The translations under genes and the position numbers were made by a program. This document shows, piece after piece, positions 35,519 to 44,302 of a stretch of 61,740 nucleotides of DNA. The stretch spans positions 1-61,740 of the forward strand of contig JAAVYN010000017.1 of assembly GCA_022791155.1 (NCBI GenBank), in the 5' to 3' direction. The stretch is from Bacillota bacterium. GTDB lineage: Bacteria; Bacillota; Clostridia; Lachnospirales; Anaerotignaceae. The notes beneath the pieces are model-generated. The model searched no databases. It saw only the letters and a program-made list of their open reading frames with translations, and was not told where the DNA came from. The number at the start of each line of letters is the position of its first letter. Position 1 is the stretch's first letter.

Positions 35519-36331
35519 TTGAAAAAAATATTAAAATTTTGGCTGCCTGTGCTGTCCATTGTTCTCATTGGCGGCTGTGGCCAAAAAGCAAAAACTGTTG
35601 ATTATATAGGGATAGACGCCGCCAAAAACGTCGCCCTCAAAAACGCAGGAGTGGTTGAAACAGACGCCGTTTTTTCCACAACAGGTCTTGACAAACGTGA
35701 CGGAAAAGAATATTATGCCATAGATTTTTCTGTCGGCGGACAGAAATATGAATATGACATCGATGCCGTCACAGGTGAAATTCTTAAAACCGAAACAAAA
35801 GCCACAGCCTCTGAAAATCCAGCTCCAGAAGAAAGCCTCGTCACCGACGCCGACACATTCTCCAACGGAACTGAAACCGTTGCGCCCGCAACGCCTTCCA
35901 CACAAAACACAGATTCCATAACCGAAGATGCCGCACGCGCAACAGCGCTCAATCACGCTGGCGTCTCTGACGCCGTGTTCAGCAAATTCAAAATTGAATG
36001 GGAAAACGGCCGTCAGATCTATGAAATGGAGTTCTATGCCGACGGAAATGAATATGACTATGAAATTGACATTGCCACAGGCGCAATTGTCTCACACAAA
36101 TGCCAGTCTGCTCCCAGCCCAGGCATAACAGCCGAGGAGGCAAAATCCATTGCATTGTCACAAATTTCCGGCGCTTCCGAAAGCAACATATATGAATTCG
36201 AAATTGACAGCGATGACGGACAAATCAAATATGAAGGCAAAATATACTACAATTCAATGGAATATGAATTTGAAATTGACGGCCAAACAGGAAAAATCAT
36301 AGATTGGGAGGCCGAACGTATGCCTCAATAA
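35519..36331 (+). CDS. PepSY-domain lipoprotein
   Basis: A 270-aa secreted protein. A TTG start at 35519 is preferred: GAAAGGAGG is 7 bases away, whereas the ATG at 35513 is too close. The signal peptide ends in a lipobox (VLIGGC), so the mature protein is probably lipid-anchored at Cys. Three PepSY-like repeats follow (IDAAKNVALKNAGV...YEYDIDAVTGEIL; TEDAARATALNHAGVSD...YDYEIDIATGAIV; TAEEAKSIALSQISGAS...YEFEIDGQTGKII). PepSY domains are linked to protease inhibition or sensing; the role here is unknown. The next gene is 39 bases downstream. Confidence 0.88.
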   Translation: MKKILKFWLPVLSIVLIGGCGQKAKTVDYIGIDAAKNVALKNAGVVETDAVFSTTGLDKRDGKEYYAIDFSVGGQKYEYDIDAVTGEILKTETKATASENPAPEESLVTDADTFSNGTETVAPATPSTQNTDSITEDAARATALNHAGVSDAVFSKFKIEWENGRQIYEMEFYADGNEYDYEIDIATGAIVSHKCQSAPSPGITAEEAKSIALSQISGASESNIYEFEIDSDDGQIKYEGKIYYNSMEYEFEIDGQTGKIIDWEAERMPQ

Positions 36332-36370
36332 CAAATTGCCATATTTTATTTTTTTGGAGGGATTCACTTT

Positions 36371-37273
36371 ATGAACAGAAACAAAAAATCTTTTGGAAAA
36401 CGCACAGCCGCCCTTTTTGGCGCCATTTTTGCCACAAGCTCCCTCGCATTTGGAGTTCAGGCCATTGCCGCTTCAAACATAAACGCACAGCTGTGCCCCG
36501 ATTTCAATATAGTCGTTGACGGAACATATCAAACATTCTATACATCTTCAGGAACAGAAGCACACCCAATTGTTTACAACGGCACAACATATCTTCCGCT
36601 TAGAGCCGTTGGCGAAATCATGGGCAAAAATGTCGATTGGAACCAGTCTACACTCACCGTCACGCTTTCAGGGACACGTTCAGCTTCAGCAACAAACGGC
36701 ACGCCTGACAACACTTCCAGCCGCAAAAACATTTCCGCCCAATTGCGCGATGATTTCACAATTGTTGTTGACGGCTCAAAACGAACATTCACAGATGCAA
36801 ACGGAAATGCCGTACACCCAATTTTATACAATGGCTCAACATATCTTCCGCTCAGAGCCATTGGCGAAATCATGGGCAAAAGTGTTTCATGGGATGGAAA
36901 TTCCAACACGGTGACACTTTCCGGCGGAAACCTTGTCACAGACGCTGACAGCTTCAACAACGCCCCTGCAAACAAGCCCAGTGTTCCAAACACAACAACA
37001 AGCCAAAGCACATCAATAATTTCTCTTGACGACGCAAAATCAAAAGCCCTTTCCCATGCTGGCCTTTCAGCAACTCAAGTCACATTCAAAGATCAAAAGC
37101 TCGATTGGGAAGACGGCCGTCAGGTTTATGAAATCGAATTTTTCACAAACGGCGGTTCAGAATTTGAATATGAAATTGACGCCATTTCAGGCGAAATTAT
37201 AAGCTATGACGTTGATCACAATTCATATGGCCCTAATTATAACGGTTGGCACAACAACGTTCACCGCAATTAA
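36371..37273 (+). CDS. Secreted protein with two copper-amine-oxidase N domains and a PepSY domain
   Basis: A 300-aa secreted protein. A signal peptide ends near residue 35. Two near-identical copper amine oxidase-like N-terminal domains follow (QLCPDFNIVVDGTYQTF...YLPLRAVGEIMGK; QLRDDFTIVVDGSKRTF...YLPLRAIGEIMGK, about 38-102 and 120-182), then a C-terminal PepSY unit (SLDDAKSKALSHAGLS...FEYEIDAISGEII). TTTTTGGAGGGATTCACTTT precedes the ATG. The shared PepSY and the short gap suggest it works with the lipoprotein upstream. No catalytic amine oxidase domain is present. Confidence 0.88.
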   Translation: MNRNKKSFGKRTAALFGAIFATSSLAFGVQAIAASNINAQLCPDFNIVVDGTYQTFYTSSGTEAHPIVYNGTTYLPLRAVGEIMGKNVDWNQSTLTVTLSGTRSASATNGTPDNTSSRKNISAQLRDDFTIVVDGSKRTFTDANGNAVHPILYNGSTYLPLRAIGEIMGKSVSWDGNSNTVTLSGGNLVTDADSFNNAPANKPSVPNTTTSQSTSIISLDDAKSKALSHAGLSATQVTFKDQKLDWEDGRQVYEIEFFTNGGSEFEYEIDAISGEIISYDVDHNSYGPNYNGWHNNVHRN

Positions 37274-37450
37274 CTGCAGCCACATGCCGGCTATAACTGC
37301 ATTTGGAAATGAACAAAATTTCAACTTTTTGGCACAATCAAAAACAAATGCAAACCAAACAACATTGGCCCGCGTTTTTGAACCCCCGCCAAAATCATTG
37401 TTGTTTCTAAGTTGCAAAGCTGCCATTCATTTCATATGCCCGTGTTGAAA

Positions 37451-37491
37451 CAGCCCGAAATTTCAAATCATCAATTTCAGGCTGTTTTTTT
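37451..37491 (+). terminator. Terminator after the PepSY genes
   Basis: An imperfect stem (CAGCCCGAAATT with AATTTCAGGCTG) is followed by TTTTTTT. The rest of the 440-base gap (37274-37713) shows no gene; its frames lack ribosome sites. Confidence 0.7.
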
Positions 37492-37713
37492 ATAAAACAC
37501 GGCAAACCGCTTTTTTCATTTGTCCGCAACGCTTTCAGCCAACAACGCTCTTTGCTTTTTGTCATCTCTCTCATGCCACAAGACAGTTCCTCACACATTT
37601 GCTCTCAAAACTGCCAAACACAAATCATTCAAAACATCACCTCTCCAAAAAAATTTTAATTTATGAATAATATCGCCATAAATATAAAACAATAGCCTGT
37701 GAGAGGTGTTATA

Positions 37714-38280
37714 ATGGTTACTATAGGCATATTTAGTGACAATGGACATGACATGCTTGAAATAATCAATGGAGCGCTCAAAGAAAGCGGAATCAATTTT
37801 CTGAGCGCCGAAACAGAAACCGCTTCCGAGCTGTCAGACGCTTTTATGGAGGCCGTCAAAAAAAAAGCTTCTGTCCTCATTCTCAATGTTGAAAGCGCTT
37901 TGGAAAAAGTCACTTCCCTGAAGTTTGACATTCTTATTTTTATGCTCAAAACAGAAAAAGAAAAATTGGGCCTGGGAAATCATCTCAAAAGAAAAAGCTA
38001 TCTCATATTGGACTGTGACAAGCCTTTGCCCAAAGAAATATACACCCATTCCGACACAACGTTCATAACATGCGGCTTCAGCCGTTGTGCAAGCATGACC
38101 GTTTCATCAGTCAATGTTCCATTCGGCGGGAGCATATTGTGCTGTCTTCAAAGAGAACTTCTCAACATAAAAGGCGAAAAAATTGAACCTGTCGAAATTG
38201 CCGTTGACACAATTGGCGCCGGCGCCACTGAAGCAATGGCCGCAATAACCGCCGCAATGGTTTCAGGAGCCAATGTATAA
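37714..38280 (+). CDS. Conserved hypothetical protein
   Basis: A 188-aa protein I do not recognise with confidence. The ATG at 37714 is preceded by GAGAGGTGTTATA; a GTG at 37699 overlaps that site. It has a soluble alpha/beta composition. The middle and end (TFITCGFSRCASMTVSSV, ILCCLQRELLNIKGEKI, IGAGATEAMAAITAAM) faintly recall central pieces of Mur-type ligases (the 'TYGFs..AdvtasSi' type strand), but there is no ATP-binding P-loop. It precedes the SSB-like gene by 77 bases, so a link to that gene is possible. Confidence 0.6.
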   Translation: MVTIGIFSDNGHDMLEIINGALKESGINFLSAETETASELSDAFMEAVKKKASVLILNVESALEKVTSLKFDILIFMLKTEKEKLGLGNHLKRKSYLILDCDKPLPKEIYTHSDTTFITCGFSRCASMTVSSVNVPFGGSILCCLQRELLNIKGEKIEPVEIAVDTIGAGATEAMAAITAAMVSGANV

Positions 38281-38357
38281 AATGAAGGTTATATTTGGTC
38301 ATGGGCTGAATAACTATATTATAAGCCTAAATTTACATTTGAGGGGAGTTTTATAAT

Positions 38358-39017
38358 ATGCCTAAAGGTACAATGGCCGAGAATAACAGCCTTTTTATAA
38401 CAGGCGAAGTGGTTTCAGAAACAGAATTCAGCCACGAAGTGTATGGCGAAGGATTCTATATATTCAGTCTCGAGTCAAAAAGGCTCAGCGGCAGTGGCGA
38501 CATACTTCCGGTCACAGTTTCAGAAAGACTGTTGCCGCCCGGTGGCCTAAACATTGGCATGAGAATTGGCATAAGCGGCCAGATAAGAAGCTACAACAGC
38601 TATGAAAACAAGCACAGCCGCCTTGTGCTGACAGTGTTTGCAAAGGAACTCACAGTCGGTGAAAACGAAGATGCAAACGAAATATTCTTAAACGGCTTCA
38701 TATGCAAAAAACCTATATACAGAACAACGCCGTTCGGCCGCGAAATAACAGACGTTCTCATCGCCGTCAACCGCGCCTACGGCAAATCCGATTACATCCC
38801 ATGCATATTCTGGGGCCGCAACGCCAAATATGTCAGCGGAATTGACGTTGGCGAAAACATGCGCATATGGGGAAGGCTTCAAAGCCGCATATACAACAAG
38901 AAAACCGAAACCGGCGTTGAAGAACGCACCGCCTATGAAGTTTCCGTCGGCCGCATAGAAAAAAACAGCGAATGCAGTCAAAATGACGCCGCTATTGACT
39001 TTTCTTCCCAAATTTAG
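38358..39017 (+). CDS. Single-stranded DNA-binding protein paralogue with two OB-type halves
   Basis: A 219-aa SSB-family protein. Residues about 10-95 (LFITGEVVSETEFSHEVYGE...ILPVTVSERL...RIGISGQIRSY) and about 108-200 (IFLNGFICKKPIYRTTPFGR...IPCIFWGRNAKYVSG...MRIWGRLQSRIY) each look like an OB fold; the second has the primosomal/SSB-like F-W-G-x-x-A strand. Lacks the acidic SSB tip. GAGGGGAGTTTTATA precedes the ATG. Not the main ssb, which is shorter and lies with rpsF/rpsR elsewhere in Clostridia. Confidence 0.8.
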   Translation: MPKGTMAENNSLFITGEVVSETEFSHEVYGEGFYIFSLESKRLSGSGDILPVTVSERLLPPGGLNIGMRIGISGQIRSYNSYENKHSRLVLTVFAKELTVGENEDANEIFLNGFICKKPIYRTTPFGREITDVLIAVNRAYGKSDYIPCIFWGRNAKYVSGIDVGENMRIWGRLQSRIYNKKTETGVEERTAYEVSVGRIEKNSECSQNDAAIDFSSQI

Positions 39018-39057
39018 TACACTTATTAGTGTTTAATATGTGAGGGAGGATGGTATT

Positions 39058-39264
39058 ATGGCTACAAATTTTTATGTTGAGTATAAAGAAATAAAAGCCG
39101 ATGAAAAAACTATAGTCGAAAAAATTAAAACCCTTTGGAAAGAACAGGGCAACAGAGTTAAAGACATGAAAAAAATCGACATATATTTTAAGGCGGAAGA
39201 AGGCGTGTGCTATTACGTTGTAAACGACAGTGACTCAGGCAATTTTTCAATTGAAAACTTATGA
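39058..39264 (+). CDS. Small DUF6465-like protein
   Basis: A 68-aa protein. The ATG at 39058 has GGGAGGATGGTATT ahead of it. The sequence (FYVEYKEIKADEKTIVEKIK...MKKIDIYFKAEEGVCYYVVN) matches my memory of the DUF6465 family of small clostridial proteins; function unknown. It lies 40 bases after the SSB paralogue and is likely cotranscribed. Confidence 0.7.
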   Translation: MATNFYVEYKEIKADEKTIVEKIKTLWKEQGNRVKDMKKIDIYFKAEEGVCYYVVNDSDSGNFSIENL

Positions 39265-39364
39265 TTCGCGGCGGGCTTGATATGGAGCGCAAAATTAAGA
39301 CAAACCGCTTTCCCCTAAGCTATCATTCCCCCGCTCCTATAAAGCCGGAGGTGTTTTTTTCATT

Positions 39365-39856
39365 ATGAACAGCGGCAACATATATATGTATTATGGTGAT
39401 GGCAAAGGAAAAACAACTCTTGCCATCGGACAGGGCATGAGAGCCGTTGGTGAGGGAATGTCCGTTGTTATGATTCAATTTTTAGACTATAATCACAACA
39501 AAGAATATATACCTCTCAAAAAGCTTGAACCGGAATTCAGAGCTTTCAGGTTTGAAAAACAAAGAGAAAGCATTGAAATAGCCGATGAAAACGAACTCAG
39601 AAACGAAATAAACCTGGCATTCAATTTCAGCAAAAAAATTCTCGAAACCGGCGAAAGCGACATGCTTATACTTGACGGCATCACAGACGCTGTTGAAAGC
39701 GGATACATCAACGAGGAAGACCTCGTTCAGCTCCTTGAAGGAAATTCATATATGGACATAATAATAACAGGGGGGGCAAAATGCCCGAAAATAGCAGATT
39801 GTGCCGACTATGTATACAGCATAAACATTGACAAAAGGCCTGATGATGAACAATAA
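39365..39856 (+). CDS. CobO/BtuR-like corrinoid adenosyltransferase
   Basis: A 163-aa P-loop protein of the CobA/CobO/BtuR family, which adds adenosyl from ATP to cob(I)alamin or its precursors. Walker A is MYYGDGKGKTTLAIGQ (GDGKGKTT). VVMIQFLDY, DMLILDGITDAVESGY and VIITGG-like (IIITGGAKCPKIADCADYVY) fit the family. It is a little shorter than typical (about 175-200). No other cobalamin gene and no cobalamin riboswitch is seen nearby. Confidence 0.8.
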   Translation: MNSGNIYMYYGDGKGKTTLAIGQGMRAVGEGMSVVMIQFLDYNHNKEYIPLKKLEPEFRAFRFEKQRESIEIADENELRNEINLAFNFSKKILETGESDMLILDGITDAVESGYINEEDLVQLLEGNSYMDIIITGGAKCPKIADCADYVYSINIDKRPDDEQ

Positions 39857-39873
39857 AATCAAAACCATGTGTT

Positions 39874-39907
39874 AAAACGCCGTCATTTTGAAAATGGCGG
39901 CGTTTTG
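39874..39907 (+). terminator. Terminator after the CobO-like gene
   Basis: AAACGCCGTCATTTT pairs with AAAATGGCGGCGTTT around a 2-nt apex, with a TTTT run in its 3' arm. The gap to dapB (39908-40246) shows no gene. Confidence 0.6.
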
Positions 39908-40246
39908 CATGGTTTTTTATGGTTTTCTTTTTCCAACGCTTCAATTTCTGGTGCATTTGCAAACTTTCCAAAAGGCAGCTTCCAACAACAACCGCTCATC
40001 AAAAACATGTCATTTCAAATTTCAACACTGCAAATGATGCCACAACCACAAAACTTCTCAAAACAATTCACAAAAATTCTCTTCATTTATGCAAAAACAA
40101 TTCATTGCCACTTGTCATATTATTCTTAATGTCTTTTTTCATGAAAATATGAAATTTTGAAAATTCTGTCGTCTGTCCACACTGTTCCAGCAAAACATGA
40201 GCATAGATTGAAACAATCGTGAAATGCTACAAGCACAGCAATGTTT

Positions 40247-40999
40247 TCATTTCATAACGTCTTTCATTGAATATAGCCCTGCTGGCTTTCCCGCAAGAAA
40301 CTTGGCCGCTTTAACAGCGCCCACAGCAAAAATCTCTTTGCTCATTGCCTGATGGCTCAACGTGACAATTTCGTCTTTTCCGGCAAATATGACATCATGC
40401 TCGCCAACAATTGTGCCTCCACGGACAGCATGCATGCCAATCTCTTTCCGCTCACGCTTTTGCCGCGTTTTTGAGCGATCATAAACATATTCCATTTTCT
40501 CGTCAAGAGTTTCATTGACCGCGTCGGCAATGGCAAGCGCCGTTCCGCTTGGCGCATCAATTTTCTGATTGTGGTGCTTCTCCAAAATTTCAATGTCAAA
40601 CCCCGAGTCAAAAAGCATCTCTGCCGCTTTTTGCGCAAGCGAAATTATGAGATTCACGCCAACAGACATGTTTGCGCTTTTGAGAACAGCCGCTGTTTTT
40701 GAAGTTTCTTTCACTTTTTCATTGAGTTCCTCCGAAAGCCCCGTTGTGCACAACACAACCGGCATTTGCTTTTCCGCCGAAAAGTCAAGAAGCTCTGAAA
40801 CAGCCGCCGCCGTTGAAAAGTCAATTATAACATCGGCTGCAACCGTGCACTGGCTTGCAGACGAAAAAACGGGATATTCTGCCGAAGCGGCCGCCGGATC
40901 AATCCCCGCCACAATGCGGCAGTTTTCGTCACTGTTCACAACGCTCTCCACAACACGGCCCATCTTTCCGCCACAGCCGTTGAGAATTATATCAATCAT
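40247..40999 (-). CDS. dapB: 4-hydroxy-tetrahydrodipicolinate reductase
   Basis: DapB (250 aa) carries out the second committed step to diaminopimelate/lysine, the NAD(P)H-dependent reduction of the DapA product. The ATG at 40999 is set by GGAGGGTTGAAC. NGCGGKMGRVV is the dinucleotide-binding loop, and the catalytic motif is EKHHNQKIDAPSGTA. The third gene of asd-dapA-dapB, after a 275-base gap that holds no gene. Confidence 0.97.
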   Translation of the reverse strand: MIDIILNGCGGKMGRVVESVVNSDENCRIVAGIDPAAASAEYPVFSSASQCTVAADVIIDFSTAAAVSELLDFSAEKQMPVVLCTTGLSEELNEKVKETSKTAAVLKSANMSVGVNLIISLAQKAAEMLFDSGFDIEILEKHHNQKIDAPSGTALAIADAVNETLDEKMEYVYDRSKTRQKRERKEIGMHAVRGGTIVGEHDVIFAGKDEIVTLSHQAMSKEIFAVGAVKAAKFLAGKPAGLYSMKDVMK

Positions 41000-41274
41000 G
41001 TTCAACCCTCCATCATTTCACAAACAACAATTTCAAAACACAGCAGTTCAAAACCGTTCAAAATTTGACCATTCTTTTCTCGCAACGGTCACCAAATTCA
41101 GCATTGTGCAATTTCAATTTCACACAGCCGCAATTTCATTTTGAATTGGCCATGAAAACAGCGGGCCTCAATCAAATCATGTGCCCGCCGTTTCAACTGT
41201 CCGCAAAATGTCAGTTTCAGTCTTTGTTCAAACCAAATTTTCACAACTCGGCCGACAGCGTCATATGTAAAAAA

Positions 41275-42159
41275 TCATTTGAGCAAACCGTGAACCGCCA
41301 TTTCATTTTTAAGTTTTTCAAGGTTGCCCTCCTCCATTGGATATAACGGCGGAGCTGTTGGGCCTGCATTATACCCCATGAGGTTGACAGCTGTTTTGAC
41401 AGGAACAGGATTAACTTCTATGAACAGCGTGTTGGCAAGCTTCAGTGTGTCAAGGAATATGCGGCGGCTTTCTTCAACATTGCCGTTGAAGAAGTTTTCG
41501 CACAAATCATGAACTTCTTTAGGCATAACGTTTGCAAGCACTGATATAACACCCTTTCCTCCAAGCGAAAGCATAGGAAGTGTTTGATCGTCATTTCCTG
41601 AATATATGTCAAAGTCAGGCCCTGTCATCTGTGCAATTTTGGCAATCTGTGAAATGTCGCCGCTTGCCTCCTTGATTGCAACAATGTTTTTGATTTTTGC
41701 AAGCTCCGCAACTGTGTCAGCTGTCACATTGACGCCTGTGCGGCTTGAAACGCTGTAGACAATTATCGGAATGTTCACATTTTCTGCAATTGTTCTATAG
41801 TGATTTATAAGCCCCTTTTGAGTTGTTTTGTTATAGTATGGTGTCACAACAAGAAGTGCGTCGGCCCCCATTTTTTCAGCGCCTTTTGCCAGTTCAACAG
41901 CATGGCTTGTGACATTGCTTCCTGCCCCGGCAATGACCGGAACTCTTTTGTTCACAACATCAACTGTGAATTTGATGACCTTGAACTGCTCATCGTCATC
42001 CAATGCAGAAACTTCTCCCGTTGTTCCGGCAATCACAATTGCGTCGGTTTTGTTTTCAATCTGAAACTCAATGAGCCTTTTGAGCTCGTCATAGTTAACT
42101 GATAAATCATTGTTGAAAGGTGTTATTATCGCCACTGCTGAGCCTGTAAAAATAGACAT
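41275..42159 (-). CDS. dapA: 4-hydroxy-tetrahydrodipicolinate synthase
   Basis: DapA (294 aa) condenses pyruvate with aspartate semialdehyde. The GTTGE loop (AGTTGEVSALDDDE), Tyr (VVTPYYNK) and the Schiff-base Lys (IVAIKEASGD) are in place. TTTAGGAGGGAAATAT precedes the ATG. It lies 113 bases after asd. Confidence 0.97.
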   Translation of the reverse strand: MSIFTGSAVAIITPFNNDLSVNYDELKRLIEFQIENKTDAIVIAGTTGEVSALDDDEQFKVIKFTVDVVNKRVPVIAGAGSNVTSHAVELAKGAEKMGADALLVVTPYYNKTTQKGLINHYRTIAENVNIPIIVYSVSSRTGVNVTADTVAELAKIKNIVAIKEASGDISQIAKIAQMTGPDFDIYSGNDDQTLPMLSLGGKGVISVLANVMPKEVHDLCENFFNGNVEESRRIFLDTLKLANTLFIEVNPVPVKTAVNLMGYNAGPTAPPLYPMEEGNLEKLKNEMAVHGLLK

Positions 42160-42272
42160 ATATTTCCCTCCTAAAAAATAATATATATTTTATGTTTCAA
42201 CCCAACCATGCCAAAAACGAAGGAAGCTCCCGCCTGCCTGAATTGCCCCGTTTTTTCTGAAAAAACATAATG

Positions 42273-43265
42273 TCACATGTTTTTTATGATTTCTTCTGCA
42301 ATTTGAACAGCGTTTGTTGCGGCGCCCTTGCGTATGTTGTCGGCCACAACCCAAATGTTGACGCCGCTGTCAACGCTTTCGTCACGGCGTATGCGGCCAA
42401 CAAAAACCTCGTCTTTTCCAGTTGCCTCTGCAGCAAGCGGATATACATTTTCTGCAGTGTTGTCCTGAACAACAACTCCGCGGGCGTTTTTAAGCACGTT
42501 CACAAGCTCGTCAGTTTCAAAAGCATTTTCAAACTCAATGTTGATCGACTCGCTGTGGCTGTTGAAAACCGGCACGCGGACAGTTGTTGCTGTGACCCTC
42601 ATTTCGTCGTTATGAAGAATTTTTCTTGTTTCCCAAATCATTTTCATTTCCTCTTTTGTATAGCCATTTTCCATAAACATGTCTATGTGAGGAAGACAGT
42701 TGTTGGCTATGGCATGAGGGAACTTTTTGGGCGCCTCGCCTTTGAGCCCGTTTTCCAAATCGTTCCAGCCTGCCACTCCGGCGCCTGAAACAGCCTGATA
42801 TGTGGAATATACAACTCTCTTAATTTTATATTTTTCATCAAGAGGCTTGAGAACAACCATTGCTTGAATTGTGGAACAGTTTGGGTTTGCAATGATCCCT
42901 TTGTTCCATTTTATGTCCTCAGGATTGACTTCAGGGACAACAAGGGGAACATTCGGATCCATTCTCCACTGTGCTGAATTGTCTATAACCGTGCAGCCAT
43001 GCGCCGCCGCTATAGGCGCAAACTTGGCGCTTGTGCTTCCGCCAGCGGAAAAAAGCGCTATGTCTATATGTTTGTCAAACGAATGCTCTGTCAGCTCCTC
43101 AACTGTATATTCATTGCCGCCAAACATAAGCTTCTGTCCCGCGCTTCTTGCCGACGCCATAACATAGAAATTTTCAATTGGAAGCTTTCTTTCCTCCAGC
43201 ACTTTCAAAAATGTGCGGCCCACCATTCCTGTTGCTCCCACAACAGCAACATTAACTTTCTTCAC
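42273..43265 (-). CDS. asd: Aspartate-semialdehyde dehydrogenase
   Basis: Asd (330 aa) reduces aspartyl phosphate to the semialdehyde, the branch point to lysine/DAP and threonine/methionine. A GTG start at 43265 is chosen because AGGAG lies 8 bases upstream; the product starts VKKVNVAVVGATGMVG. The active-site Cys is in IIANPNCSTIQAM, and GAGVAGWNDLENG is conserved. It is the first gene behind the lysine riboswitch. Confidence 0.96.
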   Translation of the reverse strand: MKKVNVAVVGATGMVGRTFLKVLEERKLPIENFYVMASARSAGQKLMFGGNEYTVEELTEHSFDKHIDIALFSAGGSTSAKFAPIAAAHGCTVIDNSAQWRMDPNVPLVVPEVNPEDIKWNKGIIANPNCSTIQAMVVLKPLDEKYKIKRVVYSTYQAVSGAGVAGWNDLENGLKGEAPKKFPHAIANNCLPHIDMFMENGYTKEEMKMIWETRKILHNDEMRVTATTVRVPVFNSHSESINIEFENAFETDELVNVLKNARGVVVQDNTAENVYPLAAEATGKDEVFVGRIRRDESVDSGVNIWVVADNIRKGAATNAVQIAEEIIKNM

Positions 43266-43450
43266 AAAAACCACTCCTGTATATTTTTATTGGCCATGCC
43301 ATGCTGACACAGCCTGTTGACAACACACGTGCTTTCAAACAAAAGTTCGAAAACAGTTTTCACATTTTCAAACCAAAACCACAGCTTTTGCATTGGTTTT
43401 CACCAGACACAAACTGTTCAAAAGCCATGCCCTTTTTGACGGGCTAAATA

Positions 43451-43475
43451 AAAAAACCGGTTGGAAACCGGCTAA
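43451..43475 (-). terminator. Expression-platform terminator of the lysine riboswitch
   Basis: On the minus strand AGCCGGTTTCCAACCGGTTT ends in a T-run. It lies about 55 bases beyond the riboswitch core and 185 bases ahead of asd, so it acts within the leader as the ligand-controlled stop. Confidence 0.8.
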
Positions 43476-43527
43476 ATTTAACAATGTGAAAACGGCGACA
43501 TATGCCGCTTGTTGAATTGATAAACTT

Positions 43528-43690
43528 AGTAGCTCTCCATCAAATAATGATGACAGTTGAAAGGCTGTTCGCCATGACAACCAGACGGAAAACCACAGGA
43601 ATTTTACGTCTTCGGCATTGTTCCCTTTTAATATATGTCACCTGCGCCTGCCGCATCCATATATTTACTGATGAAAAACGCACCTCTACT
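43528..43690 (-). ncRNA. Lysine riboswitch (L box)
   Basis: The leader RNA has the conserved L-box features: AGTAGAGGTGCG at the 5' side of P1, an ATCAGTAA loop segment, AGGGAACAATGCCGAAG, the CTGGTTGTCATGG / GAACAGCC parts and GGAGAGCTACT closing P1. Lysine binding is expected to favour the downstream terminator and so lower asd-dapA-dapB expression. It begins directly at the expected transcription start. Confidence 0.85.
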
Positions 43691-43697
43691 TTGTAGT

Positions 43698-43726
43698 ATA
43701 GTATCATTAAAAAATATCACTGTCAA
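43698..43726 (-). promoter_or_regulatory. Promoter of the asd-dapAB leader
   Basis: On the minus strand TTGACA (43721-43726) and TACTAT (43698-43703) are separated by exactly 17 bases. The riboswitch begins eight bases downstream of the -10. Confidence 0.8.
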
Positions 43727-43812
43727 TTGTTTAAAAAAATTTTTTTGATTTAACAAAAACCGTATAAATTCTATTAACTTTGGAAAAATTATTGTTTGTT
43801 AGGAGTGATTAT

Positions 43813-43995
43813 ATGAGCGATAAAAAACTAACACTTGAGGCACTGACTGAAGATGACAAAATGAAATATGAGATAGCGGCCGAAATGGGGCTCATCGACA
43901 AGGTCAAAAAAGGCGGCTGGAAATCTCTCACCGCCAAAGAAAGCGGAAAAATTGGCGGAATTATGGCCGCAAGAAAAAAGAATAAAAAAAATTAG
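43813..43995 (+). CDS. Small acid-soluble spore protein, alpha/beta type
   Basis: A 60-aa protein. The ATG at 43813 follows TTAGGAGTGATTAT. MKYEIAAEMGL (with the E-I-A segment cut by the GPR protease in this family) and LTAKESGKIGGIMAARK (the SVGG/IGG DNA-binding strand region) identify a short SASP. These proteins coat and protect spore DNA. It implies that the organism sporulates or recently did; expression would depend on sigma-G. Confidence 0.75.
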   Translation: MSDKKLTLEALTEDDKMKYEIAAEMGLIDKVKKGGWKSLTAKESGKIGGIMAARKKNKKN

Positions 43996-44015
43996 ATAAA
44001 TTAGGAAAAAATATA

Positions 44016-44044
44016 TTGACAACAGGCGTCTAAAAGTGTATCAT
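44016..44044 (+). promoter_or_regulatory. Promoter of the tRNA operon
   Basis: TTGACA (44016-44021) and TATCAT (44039-44044), 17 bases apart, 35 bases ahead of the first tRNA. Confidence 0.75.
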
Positions 44045-44079
44045 ATTAAATGTTCTTTAGTGCAGACACTAAAGATTGT

Positions 44080-44168
44080 GGAGAGGTGTCCGAGTGGTTT
44101 AAGGAGCTGGTCTTGAAAACCAGTGACTCCGCAAGGGGCCGTGGGTTCGAATCCCACCCTCTCCGCCA
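44080..44168 (+). tRNA. tRNA-Ser (UGA)
   Basis: A class II tRNA with a long variable arm. The acceptor stem GGAGAGG pairs with CCTCTCC and CCA is encoded. The anticodon loop CTTGAAA gives UGA. GGGTTCGAATCCC is the T arm. Confidence 0.95.
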
Positions 44169-44192
44169 TTTTTATATGATTTGAAAGCATTT

Positions 44193-44281
44193 GGAGAAGT
44201 ACCCAAGTGGTTGAAGGGGTTCGCCTGGAAAGCGGATAGGTCGTGAATAGCGGCGCATGGGTTCAAATCCCATCTTCTCCG
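44193..44281 (+). tRNA. tRNA-Ser (GGA)
   Basis: A class II tRNA with GGAGAAG/CTTCTCC acceptor, a long variable arm and anticodon loop CTGGAAA (GGA). CCA is not encoded. It lies 24 bases after the first tRNA. Confidence 0.95.
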
Positions 44282-44302
44282 TTCACAAGCGCTTTTTTTT
44301 AT

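Noticed and set aside
39265-39364. Possible cobalamin riboswitch ahead of the CobO-like gene
   Set aside because: The gap is only 100 bases and the B12-box (GCCACTG) is absent.
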